64,000 nucleotides of DNA from Virgibacillus phasianinus (GCF_002216775.1 NZ_CP022315.1:3844001-3908000); one strand, 5' to 3'; shown: positions 53,693 to 63,156, numbered from the stretch's first letter. Numbers and translations: made by a program. The notes: generated by a model not told the origin, from the letters alone.

Positions 53693-54919
53693 TTATCCAC
53701 CTGAGGAGTTTAAACTGGCATCTATACCTTTGCCTAGTTGTTCCCCTCGCTTTGCCAGTCGACGAAGGGATTGTAATTTATCCATTTCTCCCATTTCCCC
53801 TTTTTCAATAGCTTTTTTTAGTACATCAAGGGATTTGGTAACATTTTCTTTTTGCACCGGAAATGGATAGTTGTCCTTACCTCCATGGGCAAATGCATAC
53901 CTTACTGGATCATGAAACGTTGGCTTGGCACCATGTGTAATTTCTGCCACCATTGTCAATGCACGCAAAGTACTGGGCCCAACCCCTTTTAGTTCCAATA
54001 GTTGTTTATATGTTTCCGGTGGCTCGTTGTAAATAGTATATAAAACCTTATCAAGGTAGCCTGCTGATGGGATGGAATGATTGAAGGACATCGTTATGGC
54101 CGGATATGATTGGCTTGAATAATTCCCCGTGGATGATACACTGTGGGAATCATTATCATCTTGCGCAAAAAGATCCAACTGTTGTGAAACGGGACCTTTT
54201 CGATTATTATACTGGTCAATAATAGCATGATAAACCTGTTTCACCTCGGTTGGACTTTCCCGGCAAATTTCCACGGTTGCTAACCTAGTAGCTTGATTTT
54301 GTTCCGATACTAAATTAAGCACTCCATTTTCGCGCGTACCGCAAACAGCTTGATGAGGGTTATTGGTAAAATCCTTCAGGCCCTCACTTAACCAGTGATA
54401 TCGGCGGGCAAAGCGACTTTTGGTATTCATTCCCTGTTGGATAACTGCCCAATTACCTGTTTGATTAAAAACAAAGAAATGATGGTACAACTGGTAATTA
54501 TCCTGTACCGCAGCAGAATCCACCTTTGCCACCGTACGGCTTGTCTGTTGAAGGTGATTTAAATCCTTTGATAAACTGTATTTATCACCGAATTCCACAA
54601 TTTCCGACGGGGTTCTTCTAGACGCTTTCCCCTTACCCCCGGCAAAAAATAAACCCAATTCACCCTGTTCCTCACGCAGCCCCTCCTTCAGGGCGCCGCA
54701 AACAACTGTAGTCAAACCAGATGAATTCCAATCAAACCCCAATACAGTACCAAAAGATTGAAACCATACAGGGTCGGATAATCGGCGTAAAACTTCTTCC
54801 GTACCATATTCCATGACGATTACCTTGATGATTGATGCACCCATTTTTTTCATTTTATCAAATAACCATGGGGGACAATGTCCACCATGAAGGGGTGCGT
54901 TGGCTATTCCAGTTCGCAT
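53693..54919 (-). CDS. DUF763 protein with helix-hairpin-helix-like motif
   Basis: 408 residues, ATG 54919 after GAGGTG. The start RTGIANAPLHGGHCPPWLFDKMKKMG is the DUF763 hallmark, followed by VIVMEYGTEEVLRRLSDPVW and conserved FDWNSSG. Near residue 308 LLELKGVGPSTLRALTMVAE reads like a helix-hairpin-helix, hinting at nucleic-acid binding. The family is, to my knowledge, mainly archaeal and thermophile, so horizontal transfer is likely. No function is established. Isolated gene beside repeats. Confidence 0.85.
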   Translation of the reverse strand: MRTGIANAPLHGGHCPPWLFDKMKKMGASIIKVIVMEYGTEEVLRRLSDPVWFQSFGTVLGFDWNSSGLTTVVCGALKEGLREEQGELGLFFAGGKGKASRRTPSEIVEFGDKYSLSKDLNHLQQTSRTVAKVDSAAVQDNYQLYHHFFVFNQTGNWAVIQQGMNTKSRFARRYHWLSEGLKDFTNNPHQAVCGTRENGVLNLVSEQNQATRLATVEICRESPTEVKQVYHAIIDQYNNRKGPVSQQLDLFAQDDNDSHSVSSTGNYSSQSYPAITMSFNHSIPSAGYLDKVLYTIYNEPPETYKQLLELKGVGPSTLRALTMVAEITHGAKPTFHDPVRYAFAHGGKDNYPFPVQKENVTKSLDVLKKAIEKGEMGEMDKLQSLRRLAKRGEQLGKGIDASLNSSGG

Positions 54920-55198
54920 ATAATCACCTCATATTACCCCTAATTTTATCACAATTACGGTTATAAAGGTGCCCATGACAACCTATTGGGATTTATTATC
55001 GGATAGCAAAATGGTGATCTGTTATGGTAAATGTTTATTATCTTTACCCGTAAAGGAACCCCGTGGATTCAAATTCTAATGGACTAATTACTCAAGGAAG
55101 TGCAGCCAATATTCCTTATTACAGAAAAGAAAGGACAAAACGGCTCTTATCTTTGGAAAGCCGAAACAGTAACATAAACATAGACGAATATCCGCAGA

Positions 55199-56284
55199 TT
55201 AATTTATTTCCTTCTTATCTTTGCCGAATATATGGATCTCATATGGATCATTTCGTACTTCTTTTGTTTTTTCATGGTGTTGAATAAAGTAATTAATTTC
55301 GCCTTTAATCTCATTGGCAACCTGTTTTGCCCCTGGATCAGAAGGGTTAAGAGATGTCTTAACTTTAATCTGAAGCGGTAGTGGATGGAAAGAATAAGAA
55401 AATCCGGTTACCTTAAAGTCTTCATTTTCCATTAATCCTCCCACAAGTGTACCAATAATGTTATTTTTGCCCCATCTTATTTCTTGTTTACGTGCATCCA
55501 TATCTATCTTGCTTATCTCAATCTTGAATTCCCCATAGTCCTTGGATGTAGCAACCAATAACTCATGTAACTCTTCTGTTCTTTTTTCAGTTTTTGGAAC
55601 CGCCACATAAATAAACTTTTCGACCTTGTTAATGCGTACTTGTACAGGGAATGCCATTGTATAGTTATGACCTTTTAGTTGCTTGATTATATTTGCTTCA
55701 AGTTCCTGACTGTTTTTCATATTCTGCCTGGCTTCCTGGCTAAGTACCATACCGCCGTCTTTGCCTTTCATTTCTTGTTGTTTCTCTATTTCAATGTCAT
55801 ATTCCCCGAAGTTTTGGTCCACTAATGCAACATTTATGTCCTTAATTAAATCATCCTTTATGGAATTAACTTTTTTCTTTGAGCCAATTATCGATAGTGT
55901 AATCTCCCTCTTTGGAACTGAGGCCTCTATTGAACCAATTTTATATTCTTTTTCATTGGTAACGTCGAGGATTACACTATACACCGCCTGTTTATATTCT
56001 TCTTGTTTAATAAATAAACCAAAATAAGGAACCTTAGCTACTACCTTTGCTATGGATGGTGAGACATACGCTGAGCCAATTAAGAGCGCAAACAATAGTA
56101 CGGCGGCACTACTGAAAAAAGCAATTTTCTTACCAATACCCCATTTTACTTTCTTTTTACTTTTAATTAGTTGATTATGATTCCTAGACTCAGTTTTATA
56201 TTTCTCGACCCCTAATTTGACCCTATTATGTAATTCATCCGGAATTTCAATCTTTTCTAACTCCTCTTTGATTTTATTACTCAT
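55199..56284 (-). CDS. Membrane-anchored regulator/anti-sigma-like protein (DUF4030/DUF4179 type)
   Basis: 361 residues from ATG 56284, whose first codons overlap the sigma-factor stop (ATGAGTAA). A ~55-residue cytosolic N-terminus (EELEKIEIPDELHNRVKLGV) precedes one membrane helix (about residues 53-73) and a large extracytoplasmic part. Overlap with an ECF sigma gene and this topology make it the probable anti-sigma factor; the DUF4030-like label is from memory and less sure. Confidence 0.8.
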   Translation of the reverse strand: MSNKIKEELEKIEIPDELHNRVKLGVEKYKTESRNHNQLIKSKKKVKWGIGKKIAFFSSAAVLLFALLIGSAYVSPSIAKVVAKVPYFGLFIKQEEYKQAVYSVILDVTNEKEYKIGSIEASVPKREITLSIIGSKKKVNSIKDDLIKDINVALVDQNFGEYDIEIEKQQEMKGKDGGMVLSQEARQNMKNSQELEANIIKQLKGHNYTMAFPVQVRINKVEKFIYVAVPKTEKRTEELHELLVATSKDYGEFKIEISKIDMDARKQEIRWGKNNIIGTLVGGLMENEDFKVTGFSYSFHPLPLQIKVKTSLNPSDPGAKQVANEIKGEINYFIQHHEKTKEVRNDPYEIHIFGKDKKEIN

Positions 56285-56810
56285 ACATATCAACTCTCCT
56301 AACCCGTTTTCGAAGCTTTGCTAATGCTCGGTATAAGGCAGATTTAATTGAGCCTGAGGGGGATCCTTCCATTTCTGAAATTTCACTGAAGGTATAGCCG
56401 TAATAGTACTTCAAGAACACTATGTTTTTTTCTTTCTCATTTAATGATTCTAATAAATCCTGCAAAGATAATTCGAGGGGTATGTCTTCATCACTTGCAC
56501 CGGTGAAATCCGTATATTCTGGGTTTAAAAATGTCACTTTCTTTTTCTTCCTTAACATATCAGTTGCGCAACTTACCGCTATTTTAATTAACCATGCTTT
56601 AAAAACTTTTGGGTTTTTCAATGTGTTTATTTTTTTGAATGATCGATATGCAGTTTCCTGAACAATATCAAGTGCATCATGTTTATTTTTTACATACAAA
56701 TACGCCATTTTATAAATATCTTTTTCATACTCTTGAAACAATGTCAAAAAGGCTTCATCATTACCATTTTGCGCTTTATAAACTAATTCAATAATTTCCC
56801 TCACCTTCAT
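56277..56810 (-). CDS. ECF RNA polymerase sigma factor
   Basis: 177 residues. Region 2 (FLTLFQEYEKDIYKMAYLYV ... DALDIVQETAYRSFKKI) and region 4 (LLESLNEKEKNIVFLKYYYG ... GSIKSALYRALAKLRKR) are complete. ATG 56810 has only a weak AGAGAA site. Overlaps its probable anti-sigma partner, and a matching ECF promoter lies 26 nt upstream, so autoregulation is likely. Signal unknown. Confidence 0.93.
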   Translation of the reverse strand: MKVREIIELVYKAQNGNDEAFLTLFQEYEKDIYKMAYLYVKNKHDALDIVQETAYRSFKKINTLKNPKVFKAWLIKIAVSCATDMLRKKKKVTFLNPEYTDFTGASDEDIPLELSLQDLLESLNEKEKNIVFLKYYYGYTFSEISEMEGSPSGSIKSALYRALAKLRKRVRRVDMYE

Positions 56811-56835
56811 TTCTCTAAATGATGTATATATATTA

Positions 56836-56862
56836 GACGAACATTCTCTTTATTTGGCTTCA
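56836..56862 (-). promoter_or_regulatory. Candidate autoregulated ECF promoter
   Basis: On the minus strand TGAAGC (56862-56857), 17 bp and CGTC (56839-56836) closely match the ECF consensus TGAAAC-N16/17-CGTC, just upstream of the sigma gene. Confidence 0.55.
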
Positions 56863-57175
56863 CTTTTTTTAAATTCTTATTGGAAATTTAATAAATATGT
56901 TTCACTGTCTCCCACTAGCACAAAACCAGCACAAATAAAGATTGATCACAACTTAGTTTATCAAACCAAGCCTTTGACCAATCTTTCCTATACGTCTAAA
57001 TCTCCTTTGAAAGTAATAGCTGAATTAAGTTCATGGGAAAGATATTCCGATGAAATATAAATCATATGATTACATCTTTAAAAAAGTTACGTGAACAAGG
57101 AAAAGCCGTAATATACGATTAATCCTTAAAATTAAACCCTTTACTCGGATTCACCCACACATTAACTGAAATATT
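56863..57175. other. Gap upstream of the ECF sigma gene
   Basis: AT-rich; a 68-codon open frame at 56854-57060 (plus) lacks a ribosome site and is not credited. Nothing else seen. Confidence 0.4.
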
Positions 57176-58039
57176 CTAATTAGAACCTTTATAGCGAAGT
57201 ATTATCGGCTGACTGTCTCCCATCGTTGCCTTATATAAACTAATAGTTCCTACCGTTTTTTCAGAAGCAGCGGAATGAACCTCAAAATTTTCATTTAACG
57301 AAATGGTCCAAACGGCCTCGTCATTTTTCTTTAAAACAACAGCAAGTGTACCAAATTGATGTATACTGTCCCAGTCAAATAATTCACTTTCACCGTTTTC
57401 AGTCACAGTAATTCCTTTTGTGTCACTTATTACCTCGATGTTATTGCCTTGCCATTTCCCGTGAATTTCTGCTCCAACATAATAGTAGGAACGGCCACTG
57501 CCACGGTCCCCATACGTACCGACGTATTGCTGAATAGTATTATCTGCTGTTTTGTAAGTAACAGCCGCAACATCTTTAGCTAACCATTCCACTTTAAATT
57601 CTCCACTAGTTTCATATGGCAACTTTTCTTTTGGACGGGCCAGAATACCATAATAAGATCGATAGTAAACGGCATTCCCAGTCTCTGTATTTTCTTTAAT
57701 AGATAAAACATGCTTCCAATCAGGCGATACACTTGTAATGTTTTTGATTTCCTGGTTACTGCCAATAAGCATAACAGCCTGAACAACAATGAAAACCACC
57801 ACAATGCTTGTTAGAACAATTTTGAAACGCTTGGTCAATCTAAGCAGAACCAAAACAGCCAGCACTAAAGAAAAAATACAGAAAATATTTATTATGTAAA
57901 ATAACCGATTGTCAATATACGTTGCTTGGAATTTCGCATCAACGTATAGAAATCCCAACTGTACACAGAAAGCCGCAATTGCCAAAAGGAATAGGATCCA
58001 GCCAATTATTTTCGTTAGTTTACTGATATGCTGTTTCAT
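57176..58039 (-). CDS. Membrane protein with C-terminal beta-rich domain, unknown
   Basis: 287 residues: three N-terminal membrane helices (about 10-33, 44-66, 72-92), then an extracytoplasmic domain of about 190 residues (SPDWKHVLSIKENTETGNAV ... ITVTENGESELFDWDSIHQF). No family recognised. It overlaps the end of the propeller-protein gene by 20 nt, so the two are translated together and probably work together at the cell surface. Confidence 0.75.
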   Translation of the reverse strand: MKQHISKLTKIIGWILFLLAIAAFCVQLGFLYVDAKFQATYIDNRLFYIINIFCIFSLVLAVLVLLRLTKRFKIVLTSIVVVFIVVQAVMLIGSNQEIKNITSVSPDWKHVLSIKENTETGNAVYYRSYYGILARPKEKLPYETSGEFKVEWLAKDVAAVTYKTADNTIQQYVGTYGDRGSGRSYYYVGAEIHGKWQGNNIEVISDTKGITVTENGESELFDWDSIHQFGTLAVVLKKNDEAVWTISLNENFEVHSAASEKTVGTISLYKATMGDSQPIILRYKGSN

Positions 58040-58979
58040 TTGGCTGTACCTCCTTTGAGAACTCCCATGTTTTACCGTTGTCCTCAGAAATAAATTTTCC
58101 CTTCACTTCCCCGCCTGCATAATCACCATTCGGACCTTGATTCACTACAACCGCCAAATGGCTTTTCTCTTTCACCGGAACTTCTGCCTGAACAAAGATT
58201 TGATCATACTTTTTCGGAATATGAAATACTGCATGTGCCCACGTTTCTCCGCCATCTTGTGTCACATAAACATTAGGTTCTTCAGGATTAATCGTTCCAT
58301 AGGATAAGAATCCTGTTGTTTCATCCACAAAGCCACCAGAAGCAATTAATCTTGTTGTTGGTGGTTGCTTTGTAGCCTTCCAGGTTTTCCCGCCATCATG
58401 GGTTAGATAAACAATGGAATATTCTTGTGACATGGTCCGGTCGCCAGATAGGATGATATAGCCGAATTGATCATTCAGGAAATCTATCTTTCTGAATCGC
58501 ATGGCTGGAAATGGCTTGGTAACTACAGTTGTCACCCAGGTTTTCCCTTGGTCTAGTGAATAGGTTACTAAAATTCCCTTTTGATCCCAGCTAGGTCCTT
58601 TCGAATATAAAAATGCAGCTCTTTCTTCTGTAAGGACATAGCTATTTTCAATCAGTTCTTGTTCACTTCCGTTATATTCGCCCTCAAATAATAGATCCTT
58701 TTCGACCGGTACTTTAATCCAATCCTTCCCTTTATTGAAGGTAATGTTTAGCTCGTTATTTTGTAAAGTGTATGTAATCGTATCATTCCTGTTAATCGGC
58801 TGTAACTGCTCAGACCGAGGCTGTTCCAAGTTATTCTGTGAATTTTGGTTATCCTGCCCCTTGTTTAGCTGTCCCAGTTGTGGATATGTGACTTCATTGA
58901 CATTTTGATGATAGATTACTGTAACGATAATTAAACCGATTAGTATAGCACCCGCTGCACTTAGTATAAATTTTTTCAT
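58020..58979 (-). CDS. Membrane-anchored BNR/Asp-box beta-propeller protein
   Basis: 319 residues from ATG 58979 (GAGGAG upstream). One N-terminal membrane anchor (KKFILSAAGAILIGLIIVTV), a low-complexity Asn/Gln linker, then at least four Asp-box repeats: SLDQGKTW, THDGGKTW, TQDGGETW and SEDNGKTW, the mark of a YCF48/sialidase-like propeller. No catalytic residues of a sialidase were seen, so it is probably a binding or scaffold protein. Confidence 0.85.
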   Translation of the reverse strand: MKKFILSAAGAILIGLIIVTVIYHQNVNEVTYPQLGQLNKGQDNQNSQNNLEQPRSEQLQPINRNDTITYTLQNNELNITFNKGKDWIKVPVEKDLLFEGEYNGSEQELIENSYVLTEERAAFLYSKGPSWDQKGILVTYSLDQGKTWVTTVVTKPFPAMRFRKIDFLNDQFGYIILSGDRTMSQEYSIVYLTHDGGKTWKATKQPPTTRLIASGGFVDETTGFLSYGTINPEEPNVYVTQDGGETWAHAVFHIPKKYDQIFVQAEVPVKEKSHLAVVVNQGPNGDYAGGEVKGKFISEDNGKTWEFSKEVQPNETAYQ

Positions 58980-59059
58980 AAGGATCACTCCTCTTCTGGT
59001 AACACAGGCGTATTTTTACTCTGCGCCACTTACGCCGTCGGTTTGCCTATGTTCAATCG

Positions 59060-59533
59060 TTAGACTTTATATTTGCTTACTATTTCTTCTGGAATATGAC
59101 AGTAATCATTTGGATATCTAGTTAACCTGTCTTGATGTTCCGCTGCACTTCTCACATAGTTTGTAAGGGGTAATACTTCAACAACTATCAGGTCATAATC
59201 ATTTCTCTTACTAAGAAACGCCCTCGCCTCCGTTAAGTGTTCCGGCTTTTCACTATATATTCCTGTTCTGTATTTCTCGCCAACATCCTGTCCTTGTTTA
59301 TTCAAACTGTATGGATCAATGATTTCAAATAAATATCCCATTAATTCACTGATTGTTACCTCCGTCGGATCAAATCCTGTTTTTACACATTCGGCATACC
59401 CATCATAATCACCCTCAAGTGTATGACTTGTACCGTTAGCTCTTCCGGCTTCTGTAAATTTAACCCCAGGTAAAGTTTTTATAAAGGCTTGTACTCCCCA
59501 GAGACATCCACCTGCAAGATATACTACTTCCAT
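59060..59533 (-). CDS. msrA: Peptide-methionine (S)-S-oxide reductase
   Basis: Repairs oxidised methionine in proteins. 157 residues from ATG 59533 (GGGAGAG upstream; a frame open to 59635 would add 34 unlikely residues). The catalytic Cys10 sits in GGCLWGVQ, where most MsrA have GGCFWG. EIIDPYSLNKQGQDVGEKYRTGIY is the conserved central segment. Shorter than usual and with no MsrB nearby, so a divergent paralogue. Confidence 0.9.
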   Translation of the reverse strand: MEVVYLAGGCLWGVQAFIKTLPGVKFTEAGRANGTSHTLEGDYDGYAECVKTGFDPTEVTISELMGYLFEIIDPYSLNKQGQDVGEKYRTGIYSEKPEHLTEARAFLSKRNDYDLIVVEVLPLTNYVRSAAEHQDRLTRYPNDYCHIPEEIVSKYKV

Positions 59534-59651
59534 ATTGTTCTCTCCCTCTGTCATATCCCATATATTGCTGCATTTATGTATTCCGTCAGTGAAATTTTTA
59601 TAATCGTGGAACGGATAAAAAATCATCCTACCCAAAATGGCAGAGAATTCC

Positions 59652-59810
59652 TTATTTCTTTCCTTTCTTCGTCTTTCACCGCTAACACTTTGACAAGTTT
59701 TTTCAAATTAAAATCCTCTTTTGCTAATAGACTTTTTATTTCTCTAACGTTGATCTATGGCAAAGACTCCACAAACCTTATGCCACCCTCAGGTCCTAAT
59801 GTCCCTTTAA
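59652..59810 (-). pseudogene. Possible short gene remnant
   Basis: On the minus strand one frame reads GTLGPEGGIRFVESLP, a TAG, then INVREIKSLLAKEDFN and on to KDEERK and TAA. It has protein-like composition but no start or ribosome site and an internal stop. Probably the tail of a lost gene; family not recognised. Confidence 0.3.
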
Positions 59811-59852
59811 TTTAATATAGAGGAGCAAAGATTGATATAATCCAGGTAATTA

Positions 59853-60383
59853 CTAATAAATCAGATTCATTATGTAGTATATTCCTAGTAACTCAACAGC
59901 TGACAAATCATTAGTTTTAACTTTAATACCCAATGATGGTGGGGTTATTTTATCTATCTTAATTTCTGCACAAGTATTATAATCATCATTTAAGTAAATT
60001 TCACAAGTACGATTAAATATATCTTTTTTAAAAATATATTCTTTATTATTTTTATAATATAGCATGCGGGGATTTGTACTGATTTTCGTTTTGTCTTCCA
60101 ATAAAAAAGTGCTCTTTTTATTAAAGTCTTTTAAATGTACATTCCATTTTAATTTAATCAAGTTCGATTTAAAGGACATCTCTCTTATTTTCACATCGTA
60201 CTCGCCATCTTCACCATTAATATTTCTAGTTTCCAAAAAGGACAATGGTAAATAATTTATAAACTTATCCCAAGAGCTTTTATACTTTCGCTGAATAAAA
60301 CCAATTTGCACACCAGCTGAATCATTAATTGTTATTGGTTTATCTAAATACTTTCGAAATGGTAAAACTGCAAAAAATTCCAT
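59853..60383 (-). CDS. Tubby C-terminal-like domain protein
   Basis: 176 residues from ATG 60383 (GAAGG upstream). The alternation of strands (KPITINDSAGVQIGFIQRKY ... STFLLEDKTKISTNPRMLYY ... CEIYLNDDYNTCAEIKID) recalls the small Bacillus proteins with a tubby/LOR-like barrel. Very AT-rich compared with the left part of the window. Function unknown. Confidence 0.6.
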   Translation of the reverse strand: MEFFAVLPFRKYLDKPITINDSAGVQIGFIQRKYKSSWDKFINYLPLSFLETRNINGEDGEYDVKIREMSFKSNLIKLKWNVHLKDFNKKSTFLLEDKTKISTNPRMLYYKNNKEYIFKKDIFNRTCEIYLNDDYNTCAEIKIDKITPPSLGIKVKTNDLSAVELLGIYYIMNLIY

Positions 60384-60510
60384 AGACACACAACCTTCAT
60401 TTTCACACACAGTAAATTATTCCATACTGACCAAATTTGGGAGACACGCACTTATTTAAACAATGCGTCCGTTAATGGCAAAGTTTATTAACCACCTATG
60501 GGATTGAATT

Positions 60511-60981
60511 TCAATCGATAATTTGAAACTCAGCCCCCAGTATTATTGAGCCAATTTTTTTGACAATACGATATCTTCCTTCAATCAAACGATAATCCAA
60601 CATATCCATTGAAACTTGACCTTTGTATATCTCCCCTGTTTTCAATAATTGGGCAATCATAATAAATCCGACATTCGGTTTAAAAGGGACCACATACCAA
60701 TGGCCTTTTATATATTTTTCAACACGGTATTCCATTCCAATTGTTTCGGTCGTGGTTCCAAGATTTTTAACTTTAAAGGGGATTGTGTCAACTGAAGCAG
60801 AAAACTTTGCTTGGGGCAGATACAACTTGACATAGATGTTTTGTTCATGAACTTTATTTGACAATGTTCCATATTCCGATTCCTTTATTAACCTCTTTTC
60901 TTGTTCATCATTCAATCCACAACTGCATGCCAAAAGGAGAATTATGACAGAAGACAAACTGATTTTCGCAAATTTATCCAT
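60511..60981 (-). CDS. Secreted lipoprotein with Ig-like domain
   Basis: 156 residues from ATG 60981 (AAGGGGG upstream). Signal peptide with lipobox LLAC, then a beta-sandwich-like part (NIYVKLYLPQAKFSASVDTI, FKVKNLGTTTETIGMEYRVE, HWYVVPF) typical of the bacterial Ig-like group found in small Bacillus lipoproteins. Function unknown. Confidence 0.7.
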   Translation of the reverse strand: MDKFAKISLSSVIILLLACSCGLNDEQEKRLIKESEYGTLSNKVHEQNIYVKLYLPQAKFSASVDTIPFKVKNLGTTTETIGMEYRVEKYIKGHWYVVPFKPNVGFIMIAQLLKTGEIYKGQVSMDMLDYRLIEGRYRIVKKIGSIILGAEFQIID

Positions 60982-61275
60982 CGTATCCCCCTTGATTTTG
61001 TTAATAACCGACTTACTCAAAAACTACCCCCTGTGATTTTTAATAGACAGATATCTTTATCTAATCATGTCAAATTTCTGTCACTTATACAATATGTTAT
61101 TTCAAGAAAACATCCCGCATATAGAAAGAAATTGTACCCGATTATTCAGTCTTTGTGACCATTTTCAGAGTAGATACAAACTACCAGCGGAACATTTATT
61201 TACTTTTTTAATTGTTTAATCCCTTCTTGGTAATCGCGCCCATTTAAAGAAATAATAATTTATTGTTTTCCGATA

Positions 61276-61782
61276 TCATTTTATCTTCTTATTCCCCCTT
61301 ACTACTATCACAATTGGAATACCCAAGACGATAATTGCTATCGGTAAAAACAATACTCCAAAACCATCACTCCATCCTAAGGCTATCGAAACTGATTCAA
61401 ACAGAATTAAGGCAAATATGACTAGACAGATGTTTTTTAATCGATTAAGAAGTTTTCGACTATTTAAGTAAAACTGTTTCGCGTTGGATTTATTAAATCG
61501 TTCGGGATAATTGTGAACCTCAGGAAACCTTTCAAGAGTTTGCATTAAAAGGAGTATGAACACCCCGACGCCGGGTAAAATTAAGAGTTCCCACTTTGAA
61601 CCCCATCGGTCTACTTCGCCAAGGGCGTTATAGTGTCCTGGAACTTCTTCCGGTAGCATTCCCCAAATAATGGTCAAAAAAATGATTGAGCCTAAATAAA
61701 TCGAATAACCCATAATATCCAAAATCCATTCACTTTTTGTCTTTGGCACTTTCAGCTTAGGTCGTTCCCATGAATTTGTCAT
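61276..61782 (-). CDS. DUF1648 membrane protein
   Basis: 168 residues, ATG 61782 after AAAGGAGA. Four membrane segments; the DUF1648 mark is WGMLPEEVPGHYNALGEVDR then WGSK. SdpI-type immunity proteins carry this domain with further helices, but this protein is short and has no toxin gene beside it. Confidence 0.8.
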   Translation of the reverse strand: MTNSWERPKLKVPKTKSEWILDIMGYSIYLGSIIFLTIIWGMLPEEVPGHYNALGEVDRWGSKWELLILPGVGVFILLLMQTLERFPEVHNYPERFNKSNAKQFYLNSRKLLNRLKNICLVIFALILFESVSIALGWSDGFGVLFLPIAIIVLGIPIVIVVRGNKKIK

Positions 61783-61922
61783 GTTGATCTCCTTTACTAA
61801 AATTTTATGCGACTGAACTACTTAAATTTTCCATTCTGCAAAATATCCCAATGAATGGAAGAACACTTTTTTCAAAAATGGCGCCCATTTGAGGAAGACT
61901 ACCCTCTTTAATTAGACTTTGA

Positions 61923-62237
61923 TTAAGGTGGATTTTCTGAAAATTCTCTAATAAATTCCAAAATTAGACCATAAGCAACGAGACTGCCTGGCAATAAATT
62001 TATAATTAAAGCAAAAATCCTTTTAGCTAAATTTTCTTTACTGAACATCGAAATAATGCTTAAAGGAATGCCAAACAGGGAAGCAAGAAATGCAAGTAAT
62101 GCAAAGACTCGTATGATAGATTCCACGCTCTCATCCAATCTTATTGATATGTATATGTATGGTATTATAAAAAGAATTACTGCCAGTGCTATAAAGAACG
62201 AGATTTTCGTGAATATCTTTAGATTTTTCCTTCCCAA
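61923..62237 (-). CDS. Small three-helix membrane protein
   Basis: 104 residues from TTG 62237, with GGAGGGAGGA just upstream. Three hydrophobic segments (about 12-30, 42-64, 73-92). No family recognised. It lies 28 nt after the lipoprotein gene at 62266 on the same strand, so probably cotranscribed. Confidence 0.65.
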   Translation of the reverse strand: MGRKNLKIFTKISFFIALAVILFIIPYIYISIRLDESVESIIRVFALLAFLASLFGIPLSIISMFSKENLAKRIFALIINLLPGSLVAYGLILEFIREFSENPP

Positions 62238-62265
62238 AAAATTCCTCCCTCCTTATTTATCGTTT

Positions 62266-62730
62266 CTAGAAATCTATGTCCAAAAGCTTTTTTATTTTTT
62301 TTAACAATTGAGGATGCTTTTCTTTTGTAACACGTAGTGGATGCTGTGAATTAAAACCATCATAAGGAAAGGCAAATGTACCATCTTCTAAAATATAAAA
62401 AGCGTATGGCATAGGTTCACCTGTTGCTTCAAACTTTTCCTTTTCACTAAATCCAAGTGTATAAGAGTTTTGTGATTCCATTTCACGAAAGAAATTTTCA
62501 TTTACCATTTCCTTAACCTTTAGTCCTTCTACCATAGATAACACATTTTTTATTTTATCTTTATCTCTAACAAATTTGGTCATTTCTTCCTTGGCTATAT
62601 TATCTTCTACTTTTTGAATAAATAATGCGTTTGCCATGCCCTTGTCTTCAATTTTTATAGCTTCTTTATTCCCTGAACAAGCGCTAAGCAAAAGTAATAT
62701 GATCATTAAAGGTACAATTTGATATTTCAT
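62266..62730 (-). CDS. Hypothetical lipoprotein
   Basis: 154 residues from ATG 62730 (AAAAGGAGA upstream). Lipobox LLSAC near residue 18, then a charged domain (EDNIAKEEMTKFVRDKDKIK) and a C-terminal part, YAFYILEDGTFAFPYDGFNS. Not assigned to a family. The small frameshifted membrane gene lies just upstream. Confidence 0.7.
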   Translation of the reverse strand: MKYQIVPLMIILLLLSACSGNKEAIKIEDKGMANALFIQKVEDNIAKEEMTKFVRDKDKIKNVLSMVEGLKVKEMVNENFFREMESQNSYTLGFSEKEKFEATGEPMPYAFYILEDGTFAFPYDGFNSQHPLRVTKEKHPQLLKKIKKLLDIDF

Positions 62731-62783
62731 ATGATTCTCCTTTTCCATGTTAGGAATAAGCGCTTGATTTTTAAACAATTTTT

Positions 62784-63021
62784 TTAAAATAGCTTGATTA
62801 TCAGTCCAGAAATAACTATTATTCCAGTAACTATGTTAAAATAGCCAACTTTCTTATTATCTTTTTTTACATTTTCGACCCCAAATAACAGAAACATAAT
62901 AGCCACAAATGTCAAAATAACATTAAAGGGTACTTCAATCCTACCAACAAAAAAAATGATAGAATGTGGAACAGGTTATAATGATGGCAATAATTATATT
63001 CACTTTGCGTAGTAGGTTCAT
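62784..63021 (-). pseudogene. Small membrane protein gene with one extra T in a T run
   Basis: ATG 63021 with GAGAGGAAG upstream encodes MNLLRKVNIIIAIIITCSTF then YHFF. Eight T (62949-62956 region) shift the frame to a TAG; with seven T it would continue VGRIEVPFNVILTFVAIMFL ... NKKVGYFNIVTGIIVI to a TAA at 62784. The restored product, about 78 residues, has three hydrophobic segments and a normal layout. Either a true frameshift or a homopolymer read error. Confidence 0.65.
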
Positions 63022-63156
63022 ATACTTCCTCTCTTTTTAGAAATTTCCTTTCAATTAATCCGCTTATTGAACAATAAGGCGCAGCCCTTATTAGACAGTG
63101 CCCTTCGTATTGCTTACCATGCTCAACTAGCGGCATATTTTTTGTGCATCAAAAAC

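Noticed and set aside
55063-55287. 74-residue plus-strand frame upstream of the DUF763 gene
   Set aside because: Overlaps the end of the anti-sigma-like gene on the other strand and has no ribosome site.
61276-61782. DUF1648 protein as SdpI-like immunity partner of a toxin
   Set aside because: Lacks the extra helices of SdpI and has no toxin-like or SdpABC gene beside it.
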